Assembly (NCBI GenBank): GCA_965233675.1
Contig: OZ247498.1
Span: 2,666,001-2,730,000 of the forward strand
DNA from: SZUA-309 sp965233675
GTDB taxonomy: Bacteria; Pseudomonadota; Gammaproteobacteria; Pseudomonadales; Azotimanducaceae
Length of the DNA: 64,000 nt
Direction of reading: 5' to 3'
Shown: in pieces, positions 1 to 7,373 of the stretch
How the letters are laid out: every line of letters starts with the position of its first letter
Position numbering within the stretch: position 1 is the stretch's first letter
Notes under the pieces: model-generated
Told to the model about the DNA's origin: nothing
Databases searched by the model: none
The model's input: only the letters and a program-made list of their open reading frames with translations
Translations under genes and position numbers: made by a program

Positions 1-591
1 GGTGCAGAGGATCAGGCCATCTTCATGCTGACGTTCTTCTATCTGACCAGTTTCATCGCGGTGCCGTTCTGGGTGCGGCTGGCCAATCGGATCGGCAAGC
101 ATAAGGCCTACATCGGCGCCTTCGTGATGATCTCCTGCGCTCACCCGTTTTATCTGCTGCTCGGCGCCGGTGACTTCTGGTGGATGCTGCCCATCACTGT
201 GGCAACGGGCTTCGCTGCCGGTGGGTTCTCTCAAACCCTGCCGAATTCCATGAAGGCGGACGTGATCGATCTGGACACCTCGGTGAGCGGCGAAAACCGG
301 GCGGCCCTGTTCTTTTCCGCCTGGTCGTTCGCCCAGAAAGCCACCTCCTCCGTCGGGGCCGCCATCGCCATGTTCGGACTCGCCCTGTTCGGCTTCGACG
401 CCACATCGGGCGCCGCCAACGGTGAAGACGAACTGTTCGGACTGCGCTTCCTGTTCTCCACCTTCCCGTCCTTGTTCTTTCTGCTCGGTGCGCTGATCGT
501 CTGGAACTATCCGATTACCGAGGCCAGGCACGCCGAGATCCGGCGTGATATCGAGATGAACAAGCGGGCCGGACAGCCGGCCAATCCCTAA
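1..591 (+). CDS. MFS symporter of the GPH/MelB-like group, C-terminal part (partial)
   Basis: The reading frame is open at the left edge, so only the last 196 codons are present. The segment shows about four hydrophobic helices. It also has the stretch SMKADVIDLDTSVSGENRAA followed by LFFSAWSFAQKA, which matches the MelB-like (MFS_2) pattern in which an acidic motif precedes a helix containing W-S-F-A-Q-K. Members of this family are inner-membrane cation symporters for sugars, glycosides or uronates. The substrate cannot be read from this fragment. The tail after the last helix is charged and ends in PANP. The next gene starts 69 nt downstream on the same strand with its own ribosome binding site. 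Confidence 0.8.
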   Translation, partial: GAEDQAIFMLTFFYLTSFIAVPFWVRLANRIGKHKAYIGAFVMISCAHPFYLLLGAGDFWWMLPITVATGFAAGGFSQTLPNSMKADVIDLDTSVSGENRAALFFSAWSFAQKATSSVGAAIAMFGLALFGFDATSGAANGEDELFGLRFLFSTFPSLFFLLGALIVWNYPITEARHAEIRRDIEMNKRAGQPANP

Positions 592-660
592 AACCGTCAC
601 CCTTGACTGTTTCTTCCGAGCCCCGAATACTTGCCGTCAGTTCATTGGGGAGAGGACAGC

Positions 661-1254
661 ATGGTTCAAACACACGACCACGAGATCGTTTCGATCTACC
701 CGTTCACCGACGAAGAGGTGGACGCCTTCATGACCCACGCCAACGAGGCCGTGCTCATGTGGGCAACGAAAGACGGCTGGCCAGTGGGGGTGACCCACGC
801 CTTCTACTGGAAAGACGGCAAAATCTGGCTCACCTTCGCCGAACACCGGCATCGAACCGCCGCCATACGACGGGATAACCGGGTGTCAGTGAACGTGAGC
901 AGCGCCAGCTTCCGCCCGGATGTGCCTGCGGATGCACCCCGCGGTGCCATCACCTTCAAAGGCACGGCAGAGTTCTTCGACGACGACGAAACCAAGGCCT
1001 GGTTCTACCCGGCGCTGTCAAAGAAGGTGAGTCCGGACAGCGATGATTTCGAAGCCTATTTCAACAATCTGCTCGATTCGCCCCTGCGGGTGATCATCGC
1101 CATCACGCCAGTGAAAAAGATCATGTACAACTCGAATACCGCCGGCCGGCACATGGCCGGCACCATCGAAGAGGACGAGCTCGGCGAGCGTCTGGAGGCA
1201 GACAGAGTGAGAATGAACAAACTGCGGGCAGCGCGCGGGCTGGAAGAACGCTAG
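661..1254 (+). CDS. PPOX-fold (pyridoxamine phosphate oxidase-like) flavoprotein
   Basis: This is a 197-residue soluble protein with the split-barrel flavin-binding pattern: WATKDGWPVGVTHAFYWKDGKIWLTF, then H-R-H-R-T-A-A-I-R-R-D, then a conserved AITFKGTAEFFDD strand. I chose ATG 661 because GGGGAGAGG lies just upstream; an in-frame ATG at 631 has no comparable site. Family members bind FMN or F420 and reduce small substrates; which cofactor is used here is not visible. It has a clear paralog at 43904-44497 that shares the opening HEIVSIYPFT and the H-R-H-R-x-x-A-I-R-R-D motif. The neighbouring MFS and EthD genes suggest small-molecule catabolism, but this is inference. Confidence 0.75.
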   Translation: MVQTHDHEIVSIYPFTDEEVDAFMTHANEAVLMWATKDGWPVGVTHAFYWKDGKIWLTFAEHRHRTAAIRRDNRVSVNVSSASFRPDVPADAPRGAITFKGTAEFFDDDETKAWFYPALSKKVSPDSDDFEAYFNNLLDSPLRVIIAITPVKKIMYNSNTAGRHMAGTIEEDELGERLEADRVRMNKLRAARGLEER

Positions 1255-1262
1255 CCTGATGC

Positions 1263-1928
1263 TCAGGCGGGGATCACCACCTCCTCCCTGGCAAGAAAGA
1301 GAATCACGCTGTCCGGCTCGGTGAAATTCCGGGCATCTGCCGCCTGCACGTCGATCATGTGCCGCGAGTTCATGGCCTTACGGGCTGCCGCTGCATCCGG
1401 CCAGTAAAGCTCAGTAATTGCATCGAAGGTGGGCGGGTGCAGGGCATAGCGGGCCGCGGTCGGGTGGCACTGGGTATAGCAGACGGCGCCTTCCGTATGG
1501 GCGGCAATCGGGCCGTGCTCCTGCCACCAGTAGCGCTGGAACGCTTCGAATCTGATGGCTGCCTGGCAGCGGAACGGAAAGACACCCTTTATGTGGCCGC
1601 CCTCGTAGTACGAAGGCGTTCGCATCACGCTCCGCATCATGCCCGAGAGGGTCGCGGCGACCCGGGTGCCCGGTGACAACAGGCCGTTGAGCTGTCCGGC
1701 GTCGGATTCAGCGGCTATGGCGGCCTCTTCAGAGGCGAACCAGAGTTCGGCAACGCCGGTAAAGGGTGAGCCGGCCGCGGGATTCACCTGCTCGTCCAGA
1801 GTTCTGGTCTGTGTGTAGCCGGCCAGCCCGGGATAAAGCGCCGCCGCAATCTCTGCCGCGGTGTCTGCACCAGTTCCGAAAGGATCGCTGCCGACCGGAC
1901 CTTCCAGAAAAAAGCTGCTTTTGAACAC
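1263..1928 (-). CDS. EthD-domain / dimeric alpha-beta barrel protein
   Basis: The protein has 221 residues starting at GTG 1928, which follows GGGGGAGAG with a 3-nt spacer; upstream in-frame codons lack a ribosome binding site. The C-terminal half contains the EthD-like signature YWWQEHGPIAA and then a second strand-helix-strand unit ending in FLAREEVVIPA. Two similar halves suggest a tandem ferredoxin-like barrel. EthD-type proteins accompany oxidative degradation enzymes, but their chemistry is often unknown. It converges on the PPOX gene with an 8-nt gap and diverges from the YeeE-type transporter. Family assignment is fairly good; the role is unassigned. Confidence 0.65.
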   Translation of the reverse strand: MFKSSFFLEGPVGSDPFGTGADTAAEIAAALYPGLAGYTQTRTLDEQVNPAAGSPFTGVAELWFASEEAAIAAESDAGQLNGLLSPGTRVAATLSGMMRSVMRTPSYYEGGHIKGVFPFRCQAAIRFEAFQRYWWQEHGPIAAHTEGAVCYTQCHPTAARYALHPPTFDAITELYWPDAAAARKAMNSRHMIDVQAADARNFTEPDSVILFLAREEVVIPA

Positions 1929-2026
1929 GTTCTCTCCCCCATGTGCCAAATTCTTCCGGTTATACACCGAACACGCCGAATCTCTTAGCATGTCTTGATG
2001 CGCACACCAGATCGACTGGACCTTTT

Positions 2027-2050
2027 ATGACCACTGCGATGACCACTGCA
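2027..2050 (+). repeat. 12-bp tandem duplication covering the start codon of the YeeE-type gene
   Basis: ATGACCACTGCG is followed directly by ATGACCACTGCA, with one mismatch in 12. The duplication stays in frame and gives the N-terminus MTTAMTTA, so it duplicates the start codon itself. Confidence 0.9.
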
Positions 2051-3232
2051 ACACTCGACCGTGCCGTCCCTCCCTCGCCGCCTGATCGACGGATGAACCG
2101 CGCAACGCTGCTGAGCGTGGGGCTGATGGCACTCCTGCTCGCCGCCTATCTTTTTTCCGCCTACGGCTGGCGTCAGGGCATGCTCTTCGTGGTCGGCCTG
2201 AGCGCAGGAATCGCCCTCTATCACGCCGCATTCGGTTTTACCGGCGCCTGGAGGCAGATGATCAGCCATCGGCGCAGCGCCGGACTGCGGGCCCAGATGA
2301 TCATGCTCGGCGTGGCGGTGGTCGTATTCATACCGCTGCTGAACGCCGGTGAAGTTTTCGGCACGCCCCTGCGTGGCGCCGTGGCGCCATTGTCCAGCTC
2401 CGTCGTCGCCGGTGCTTTCCTGTTCGGGATCGGCATGCAACTGGGCGGCGGCTGTGCTTCCGGCACGCTGTTCACTGCCGGTGGCGGGAGCGTACGCATG
2501 ATTGTCACACTGCTCGCCTTCATCGTCGGCTCGGTGGCTGGTGCAAACCACTGGCACCTCTGGCAGTCAGCGCCGAAGCTCGCCCCCGTATCCCTGCTGC
2601 AGAGCCTCGGTCCGGCGAGTGCCATCAGTATCAGCCTGGCTGCTTTTGCCCTGGTCTGGTACGGGGCCGGTGCGCTGGAACGCCGCCGGCACGGTGCAAT
2701 GGACACTGACCACGAGGTTGGCAACTGGCTGCAGGGACCATGGCCGCTGCTGGCCGGCGCACTGGCACTGGCTGCGGTAAACATCGCGACGCTGACGCTT
2801 GCCGGCCGGCCCTGGGGGGTAACTTCCGGTTTCGCCCTGTGGGGATCCAAAGCCGCGGCCGGCATCGGTCTGGACGTGGCGTCCTGGCCTTACTGGCAGC
2901 GGGTCGGACCTGCCAGCGCCCTGGACTCGAGCGTTTTCCACGACATCACATCGGTGATGAACTTCGGCATTCTGCTTGGCGCCATGGCAGCGGCCGGACT
3001 GGCAGGACGGTTCGCCCCCAACTGGCGTATCCCGTTGGGGCCGCTCCTGGCCGCCATTATCGGTGGCCTCCTGCTCGGCTACGGCGCCCGGATTGCTTAT
3101 GGCTGCAATATCGGTGCGTTCTTCAGCGGCCTGTCTTCAGCCAGCCTGCACGGCTGGCTGTGGTTCGCGGCGGCTTTCGCCGGCAATGCGGCCGCGGTCC
3201 GTCTGCGGCCGCTTTTCGGCATGGCCCGCTAG
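2027..3232 (+). CDS. YeeE/YedE-family (sulfur compound) membrane transporter
   Basis: This is a 401-residue integral membrane protein with about ten hydrophobic helices. Two motifs typical of the YeeE/YedE (Sulf_transp) family are visible: GMQLGGGCASGTLFTAGGGS in the first half and GARIAYGCNIGAFFSG near the end. The conserved cysteines in these two motifs are used in the family for uptake of thiosulfate or related sulfur species. No TusA-like domain is fused and none is adjacent. The start is ambiguous because the first 24 nt are a 12-bp tandem duplication, each unit beginning with ATG (2027 and 2039). There is no strong ribosome binding site for either. It converges on an SDR gene with a 19-nt gap. 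Confidence 0.85.
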   Translation: MTTAMTTATLDRAVPPSPPDRRMNRATLLSVGLMALLLAAYLFSAYGWRQGMLFVVGLSAGIALYHAAFGFTGAWRQMISHRRSAGLRAQMIMLGVAVVVFIPLLNAGEVFGTPLRGAVAPLSSSVVAGAFLFGIGMQLGGGCASGTLFTAGGGSVRMIVTLLAFIVGSVAGANHWHLWQSAPKLAPVSLLQSLGPASAISISLAAFALVWYGAGALERRRHGAMDTDHEVGNWLQGPWPLLAGALALAAVNIATLTLAGRPWGVTSGFALWGSKAAAGIGLDVASWPYWQRVGPASALDSSVFHDITSVMNFGILLGAMAAAGLAGRFAPNWRIPLGPLLAAIIGGLLLGYGARIAYGCNIGAFFSGLSSASLHGWLWFAAAFAGNAAAVRLRPLFGMAR

Positions 3233-3251
3233 GACAGATTGCCTGGACCCG

Positions 3252-4016
3252 TTACTTGGGCGCGAACCGTTGCCCGGCGTCCACCCGGACCGTGCCGCCA
3301 TTCATCATCGCGTTCTCGTAAATGGCGATTGCCTGGATCGCATAGTGCACGGGGCGCCCCATGCGCTTGGGGAAGGCGGCATCCTTGGTCAGCGCCAGCG
3401 CGAACTCGTCGGGAATACCGGCCGTGAGTCCGGTATCGAACAGGCTCGGCGCGATCGCATTCGAGCGAATGCCCATACTGCCGAGATCCCGCGCCATCAC
3501 GAAGGTCATCCCGGCGATACCCGCCTTGGCGGCCGAGTAGGCCACCTGACCGATCTGTCCTTCGAAGGCAGCGATGGAGGCGGTGTTGAGGATGCACCCC
3601 CTTTCGCCGTCCTCGTTGGGTTCATTTTCCGCCATCCTGGCCGCGATCAGCCGTGAGATGTTGAACGAGGAGATCAGATTGAGATCGATCACCCGCTGAA
3701 ATTCCTCGAGGGGGTGTGGGCCTTCCTTGGTCAACGTTCTCTTGGCCAGACCTCCTCCTGCGGTATTACAGAGGAAATGAACGGAACCCCCGAGCGCCGC
3801 CACGGCCGCATCGAGTGCCGCTTCCGTGCCCTCATAGTCCATCACGTTACAGGCGTGATAGCTTCCGCCCAGGCGCTCGGCAACCGCTTCGCCGTCCGAC
3901 GTGGGCAGATCGAGAATGGCCAGATTTCCGCCCCGTTCGCTCCAGAGTTCTGCTGTGGCCAGCGCCATGCCCGATGCGCCGCCGACGAAAACGGCATTGT
4001 GCCCTTTGATTTCCAT
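3252..4016 (-). CDS. SDR-family oxidoreductase, 3-hydroxyacyl-CoA dehydrogenase-like
   Basis: This is a 254-residue classical short-chain dehydrogenase. The N-terminal nucleotide-binding loop is VGGASGMA, followed by NTAG, the catalytic serine in LNTASIAAFEG, and the Y-x-x-x-K pair in YSAAK. The D at the end of the second strand (AILDLP) favours NAD(H) over NADP(H). The pattern around the active site (ASIAAFEGQIGQVAYSAAKAG) resembles type II 3-hydroxyacyl-CoA/17-beta-hydroxysteroid dehydrogenases, so a role in acyl-CoA or sterol oxidation is plausible but inferred. ATG 4016 is preferred over upstream codons because GGGGAAAG lies just before it. It converges on the YeeE-type gene and is divergent from the DUF1415 gene. 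Confidence 0.85.
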   Translation of the reverse strand: MEIKGHNAVFVGGASGMALATAELWSERGGNLAILDLPTSDGEAVAERLGGSYHACNVMDYEGTEAALDAAVAALGGSVHFLCNTAGGGLAKRTLTKEGPHPLEEFQRVIDLNLISSFNISRLIAARMAENEPNEDGERGCILNTASIAAFEGQIGQVAYSAAKAGIAGMTFVMARDLGSMGIRSNAIAPSLFDTGLTAGIPDEFALALTKDAAFPKRMGRPVHYAIQAIAIYENAMMNGGTVRVDAGQRFAPK

Positions 4017-4085
4017 GAACTTTCCCCGAAAGTAAAAGATCAACTCTAGCGTGGATCCCTGCTGACAGCCATCCTGAGCGTGCGG

Positions 4086-4634
4086 ATGAACACCGAATCA
4101 ACCATCAGAGCAGTGAGAACCTGGCTGACCCGTTTCGTGATCGGCGAGGCACTCTGCCCCTTTGCCCGCCGGCCCTTCGAAGCCGGCCGGATACGCTTCG
4201 CCGTGACGGATGCACAAAGCGAGCGTGCGCTACTGGACGTGCTGACCCGGGAAATCGAACGGCTCAGCCGGGATTCGGAAATCGAAACCACACTGCTCAT
4301 CCACCCGCAGGTGCTCACCGACTTCCTCACCTACAATCAGTTTCTGGACGACGCGGAGGCGCTGATCAGATCGATGCAGATGGAAGGCATGTTTCAGATC
4401 GCCAGCTTCCACCCCGACTACCAGTTCGCCGGCACCAACGCGAACGACGCCGGCAACTACAGCAACCGTGCGCCCTTTCCGCTCCTCCATCTGATCCGTG
4501 AGGACAGCGTCGCGGCAGCCACAGAATCCTATGCGGACATTGATGAAATTCCCCGGCGCAACATCCGCCACCTGGAATCGATCGGCAGCGCCGAGCTGGC
4601 CGCACGACTGCGGGCCTGTTGCGAGACCGGTTGA
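4086..4634 (+). CDS. DUF1415 family protein
   Basis: The protein has 182 residues and no signal peptide or membrane segment. The sequence TWLTRFVIGEALCPFARRP near the start, the block LIHPQVLTDFLTYNQFLDDAE, and the later IASFHPDYQFAGTNANDAGN with SNRAPFPLLHLIRE are characteristic of DUF1415 proteins. These are widespread in gammaproteobacteria and have no assigned biochemical function. Conserved cysteine, histidine and asparagine residues hint at catalysis or metal binding, but this is not established. A GTG two codons upstream (4080) is an alternative start; neither has a strong ribosome binding site. The next gene, a HAD phosphatase, follows after 36 nt and may be co-transcribed. Confidence 0.85.
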   Translation: MNTESTIRAVRTWLTRFVIGEALCPFARRPFEAGRIRFAVTDAQSERALLDVLTREIERLSRDSEIETTLLIHPQVLTDFLTYNQFLDDAEALIRSMQMEGMFQIASFHPDYQFAGTNANDAGNYSNRAPFPLLHLIREDSVAAATESYADIDEIPRRNIRHLESIGSAELAARLRACCETG

Positions 4635-4639
4635 GAATC

Positions 4640-4663
4640 CTGTTATGAGATCTGTTATGAGAA
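4640..4663 (+). repeat. 12-bp tandem duplication in the short spacer before the HAD gene
   Basis: CTGTTATGAGAT is followed directly by CTGTTATGAGAA, with one mismatch in 12. It lies between the DUF1415 stop codon and the start of the HAD hydrolase, seven bases before ATG 4671. Confidence 0.9.
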
Positions 4664-4670
4664 CTGGCCG

Positions 4671-5513
4671 ATGACTCCCACCAATCATCCAGCCCGCGGG
4701 CCGGATCGCAAAGCTGAATATCGTCTGGTAGCGCTGGACATCGACGGCACCCTGCTGGATCCCGGCGCCCACTTCGACGATTTCCCCGGCGAGGCGATCA
4801 GCAGCGCGGTCCGTGCGCTCAGCGACGCCGGTGTGGTCGTTGCCCTGGCTTCCGGTCGCATGTTCCCGGGCACGGCCCGGATCGCCGACCATCTCGGCAT
4901 CGAGCAGCCATTGATCTGCCAGCAGGGTGCATCGGTGCACAATGGCGACGGCACGCTGCGCCACGGCTATTCCGTCGATCATGAGCTGGCACTCGAACTG
5001 GTCGACTACGCCAGTCACCATGACTGGCCTCTGGCATGGTTCGATTCCGAGCGCTATCTCGTCACCCGGCATTGCCCACAGGCTCAGGAGTTTGCGGACG
5101 TTTCTCAGATCACCATGGAAATTCACGCCGCTCCGCATCGCTCAGGCGTTCGCGCCACCGGCATCGACATCATCAGCAGCGCCACAGCGGCAGCAGCCGT
5201 GCACGCGGAAATCGAAGCACGCTATGGTGACCGCCTCTGCCTCCTTGATTTTCCTTCTGTAACCGCCGTCCATGCCCGGGAGGCCAGCAAAGGCAATTCT
5301 CTCGCCGCCCTGGCTGCGGAACTCGGCATTGACCAGAGCCGGGTACTGGCGGTCGGTGACAGTGTGAACGATGTTTCCATGCTGGCGTGGGCGGGCCACA
5401 GTGCCGCACCCGAGCACTGCGATCACTACGCGCGCGCGGTGGCCGCGGAGATCCTTCCGGGCCCCGGTGTCGCAGGGGTGGCCGCTCTGTTGCGCTCACT
5501 GCTTCCCTCCTGA
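4671..5513 (+). CDS. Cof-type HAD-IIB sugar-phosphate phosphatase
   Basis: This is a 280-residue cytosolic protein. Motif I is VALDIDGTLLD with the nucleophile and acid/base aspartates, motif II is the serine in ALASGRMF, and motif III/IV is the lysine of SKGNSLAALA plus VLAVGDSVNDVSMLAWAG. The cap between motifs II and III is the large alpha/beta C2B type, which places it in the Cof/YbiV group. That group dephosphorylates sugar phosphates, FMN or similar metabolites. The substrate cannot be predicted. The 13 residues before the first strand are basic and polar, so the true start could be slightly later, but ATG 4671 is the first usable start. Confidence 0.88.
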   Translation: MTPTNHPARGPDRKAEYRLVALDIDGTLLDPGAHFDDFPGEAISSAVRALSDAGVVVALASGRMFPGTARIADHLGIEQPLICQQGASVHNGDGTLRHGYSVDHELALELVDYASHHDWPLAWFDSERYLVTRHCPQAQEFADVSQITMEIHAAPHRSGVRATGIDIISSATAAAAVHAEIEARYGDRLCLLDFPSVTAVHAREASKGNSLAALAAELGIDQSRVLAVGDSVNDVSMLAWAGHSAAPEHCDHYARAVAAEILPGPGVAGVAALLRSLLPS

Positions 5514-5749
5514 GCTCCCTGCTTGAGCGCTCCCCCTCAGCTCTACTGATCCACGCCCTCACCTTTTCATCAGATTTTCCTGCCGCCCGGTGTGCCGGAA
5601 AATGTGCGCTCTGTCTCCTTTCCGGGCGCTGCGCGCTGAATTTACCCCCAGATTGGGCGCACATCGGTGATTCCCGCACATAACGAAAACCGCAGTCGCG
5701 CTAGATTCCCCCGCTGCTTTCGACTGGATATGCAGGACGCGATCACTCG

Positions 5750-7327
5750 ATGCACCTGATCGATCTCATGTGGGCCATTCTCTCCGCCGCCGCAGCGGCG
5801 GTGCCCGCCTATCGCCTGCTGGATAACCGGCATCGGCCCGGCGCTGCATACCTGCTGAGCCTGGTCGTCGTCTGTGCCATCTACCCATGGGCCTACATCG
5901 TCTACCCTCATACGTTTTTGGATCAGGGTCTGGTATTCCTGTTCAGCAGCTGGATCGGCCCCTTTTACGTACTCGCGGTATCCAGCTATCTGTCCATTCA
6001 ACCGCCGGGCTGGCAATGGATGCGGAACGGCCTGTTGCTGGTCACCGGCGCAATTGCAGTTCTGGCGGTAACCAACCCACTGCACGGCCAGTTCGCCCAC
6101 TTCGCTGAACCGCTGCCCACAGTACCCCTCACCACCACCGGACAGATTGAACACGGCGCCCTGATGAGTCTCATGGGCGGTATCAATATCGGCTGCATCA
6201 TCGTCGGCCTGGTACTGATCGGCTTCCAGTACAGCCGATCCAGATTCCGCTACTCCCAACTCGCCACCATGACCGTATTCCCGGTGATCACAGGGATTGC
6301 CTACCTGGTACCCAATCAGGTCATCGGCTTTCTGCCGGCGGGTGTGAATCCCGTGATCCTCAGCACAACCATCGGTCTGATCGTCCTGACCGCAACACTG
6401 CAGTGGACGCGGTTTCTGGAAATCCGGCCGATTGCCCGGGAACTGATGCTGAATCTGCTGCCCGATGCCATGGCGGTGGTCGACCACCAGGGCACGATCG
6501 TCGACTGCAACACCCATTTCGCTCGACTGCTCAAGCGGGATGAGCGCGCTGCACTTGGCAGCAATCTCAAGGCATATCTGCCGGAAGCGGCCTGGTCTCT
6601 CAATGGTGGCGTCGAGTCCACCCGCTCTCTGGAACTCGAATCAGAGGGAAGCACCCACCTGTACCAGGTGCATCTGCGACGTTTCGACAAACGCCAGAAA
6701 CACGGGGAGGTGCTCGTCCTGCTGCGGGACACCACCGAGCAGACCCTGGCCCTCAGACGACTGGAAGAGAGCAAGGCCGAGTTGCACGCGCTGAACAATG
6801 AGCTGGCGCGACTCTCCAACACCGATGCACTCACCGGCCTGCGCAATCGCCGCTTCTTCCTCGACCAGTTGAGCCAGGAATATGAGCGGTCCGCTCGCCT
6901 GAACCGGACCTTCGCCATGCTGTCCATCGACCTGGATGACTTCAAGGCCATCAACGACAGCTACGGTCACAACATCGGGGACCAGGCGCTGATCAGCGCG
7001 GCACGAGCCATGGAGCATGAATGCCGGGCCGTTGACACCCTGGCCCGGGTGGGGGGTGAAGAGTTCATGGTCATGCTCCTGGATATGGACGCCACCGAAC
7101 TCGAAAACGTTGCCGAACGGTTCCGTAAAGCAATCTCAGAAACCCTGATCAATCCCGGCGACGGCAAGTCTTTCGGCCTCACCGCCAGCATAGGCGCCGC
7201 CTGCATCAATCCGGAAACGAACATGCAGACCGCCCTGCACCAGATCGACGAAGCGCTCTACGAGGCCAAGCGGGCCGGCAGAAACCGGGTTGTGGTGAAG
7301 GAACTGTTGCTTACCGACACGATCTGA
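5750..7327 (+). CDS. Membrane-bound PAS-GGDEF diguanylate cyclase
   Basis: This 525-residue protein has about seven N-terminal hydrophobic helices (residues 5-220) resembling the 7TM sensor module of some histidine kinases. A PAS-like domain (about 225-335), a short coiled coil (about 335-360) and a C-terminal GGDEF domain follow. The active-site motif is GGEEF at residues 435-439, an accepted catalytic variant. The inhibitory I-site is intact as R-A-V-D at 426-429, five residues before GGEEF, so product inhibition by c-di-GMP is likely. It should make c-di-GMP from two GTP at the inner membrane in response to an unknown ligand. A PilZ protein at 32480 and a FleQ-like protein at the right edge are possible effectors. 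The 236 nt before it contain no visible gene. Confidence 0.92.
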   Translation: MHLIDLMWAILSAAAAAVPAYRLLDNRHRPGAAYLLSLVVVCAIYPWAYIVYPHTFLDQGLVFLFSSWIGPFYVLAVSSYLSIQPPGWQWMRNGLLLVTGAIAVLAVTNPLHGQFAHFAEPLPTVPLTTTGQIEHGALMSLMGGINIGCIIVGLVLIGFQYSRSRFRYSQLATMTVFPVITGIAYLVPNQVIGFLPAGVNPVILSTTIGLIVLTATLQWTRFLEIRPIARELMLNLLPDAMAVVDHQGTIVDCNTHFARLLKRDERAALGSNLKAYLPEAAWSLNGGVESTRSLELESEGSTHLYQVHLRRFDKRQKHGEVLVLLRDTTEQTLALRRLEESKAELHALNNELARLSNTDALTGLRNRRFFLDQLSQEYERSARLNRTFAMLSIDLDDFKAINDSYGHNIGDQALISAARAMEHECRAVDTLARVGGEEFMVMLLDMDATELENVAERFRKAISETLINPGDGKSFGLTASIGAACINPETNMQTALHQIDEALYEAKRAGRNRVVVKELLLTDTI

Positions 7328-7373
7328 TCCCGCCCGATCGATCGGACCCCCACCGGCGGACCCGGCCGGCTGG

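Noticed and set aside
7333..7344. 12-bp perfect palindrome CCGATCGATCGG between convergent genes
   Set aside because: It has no loop or T-run, and such GATC-rich palindromes arise by chance in GC-rich DNA; not a credible terminator.
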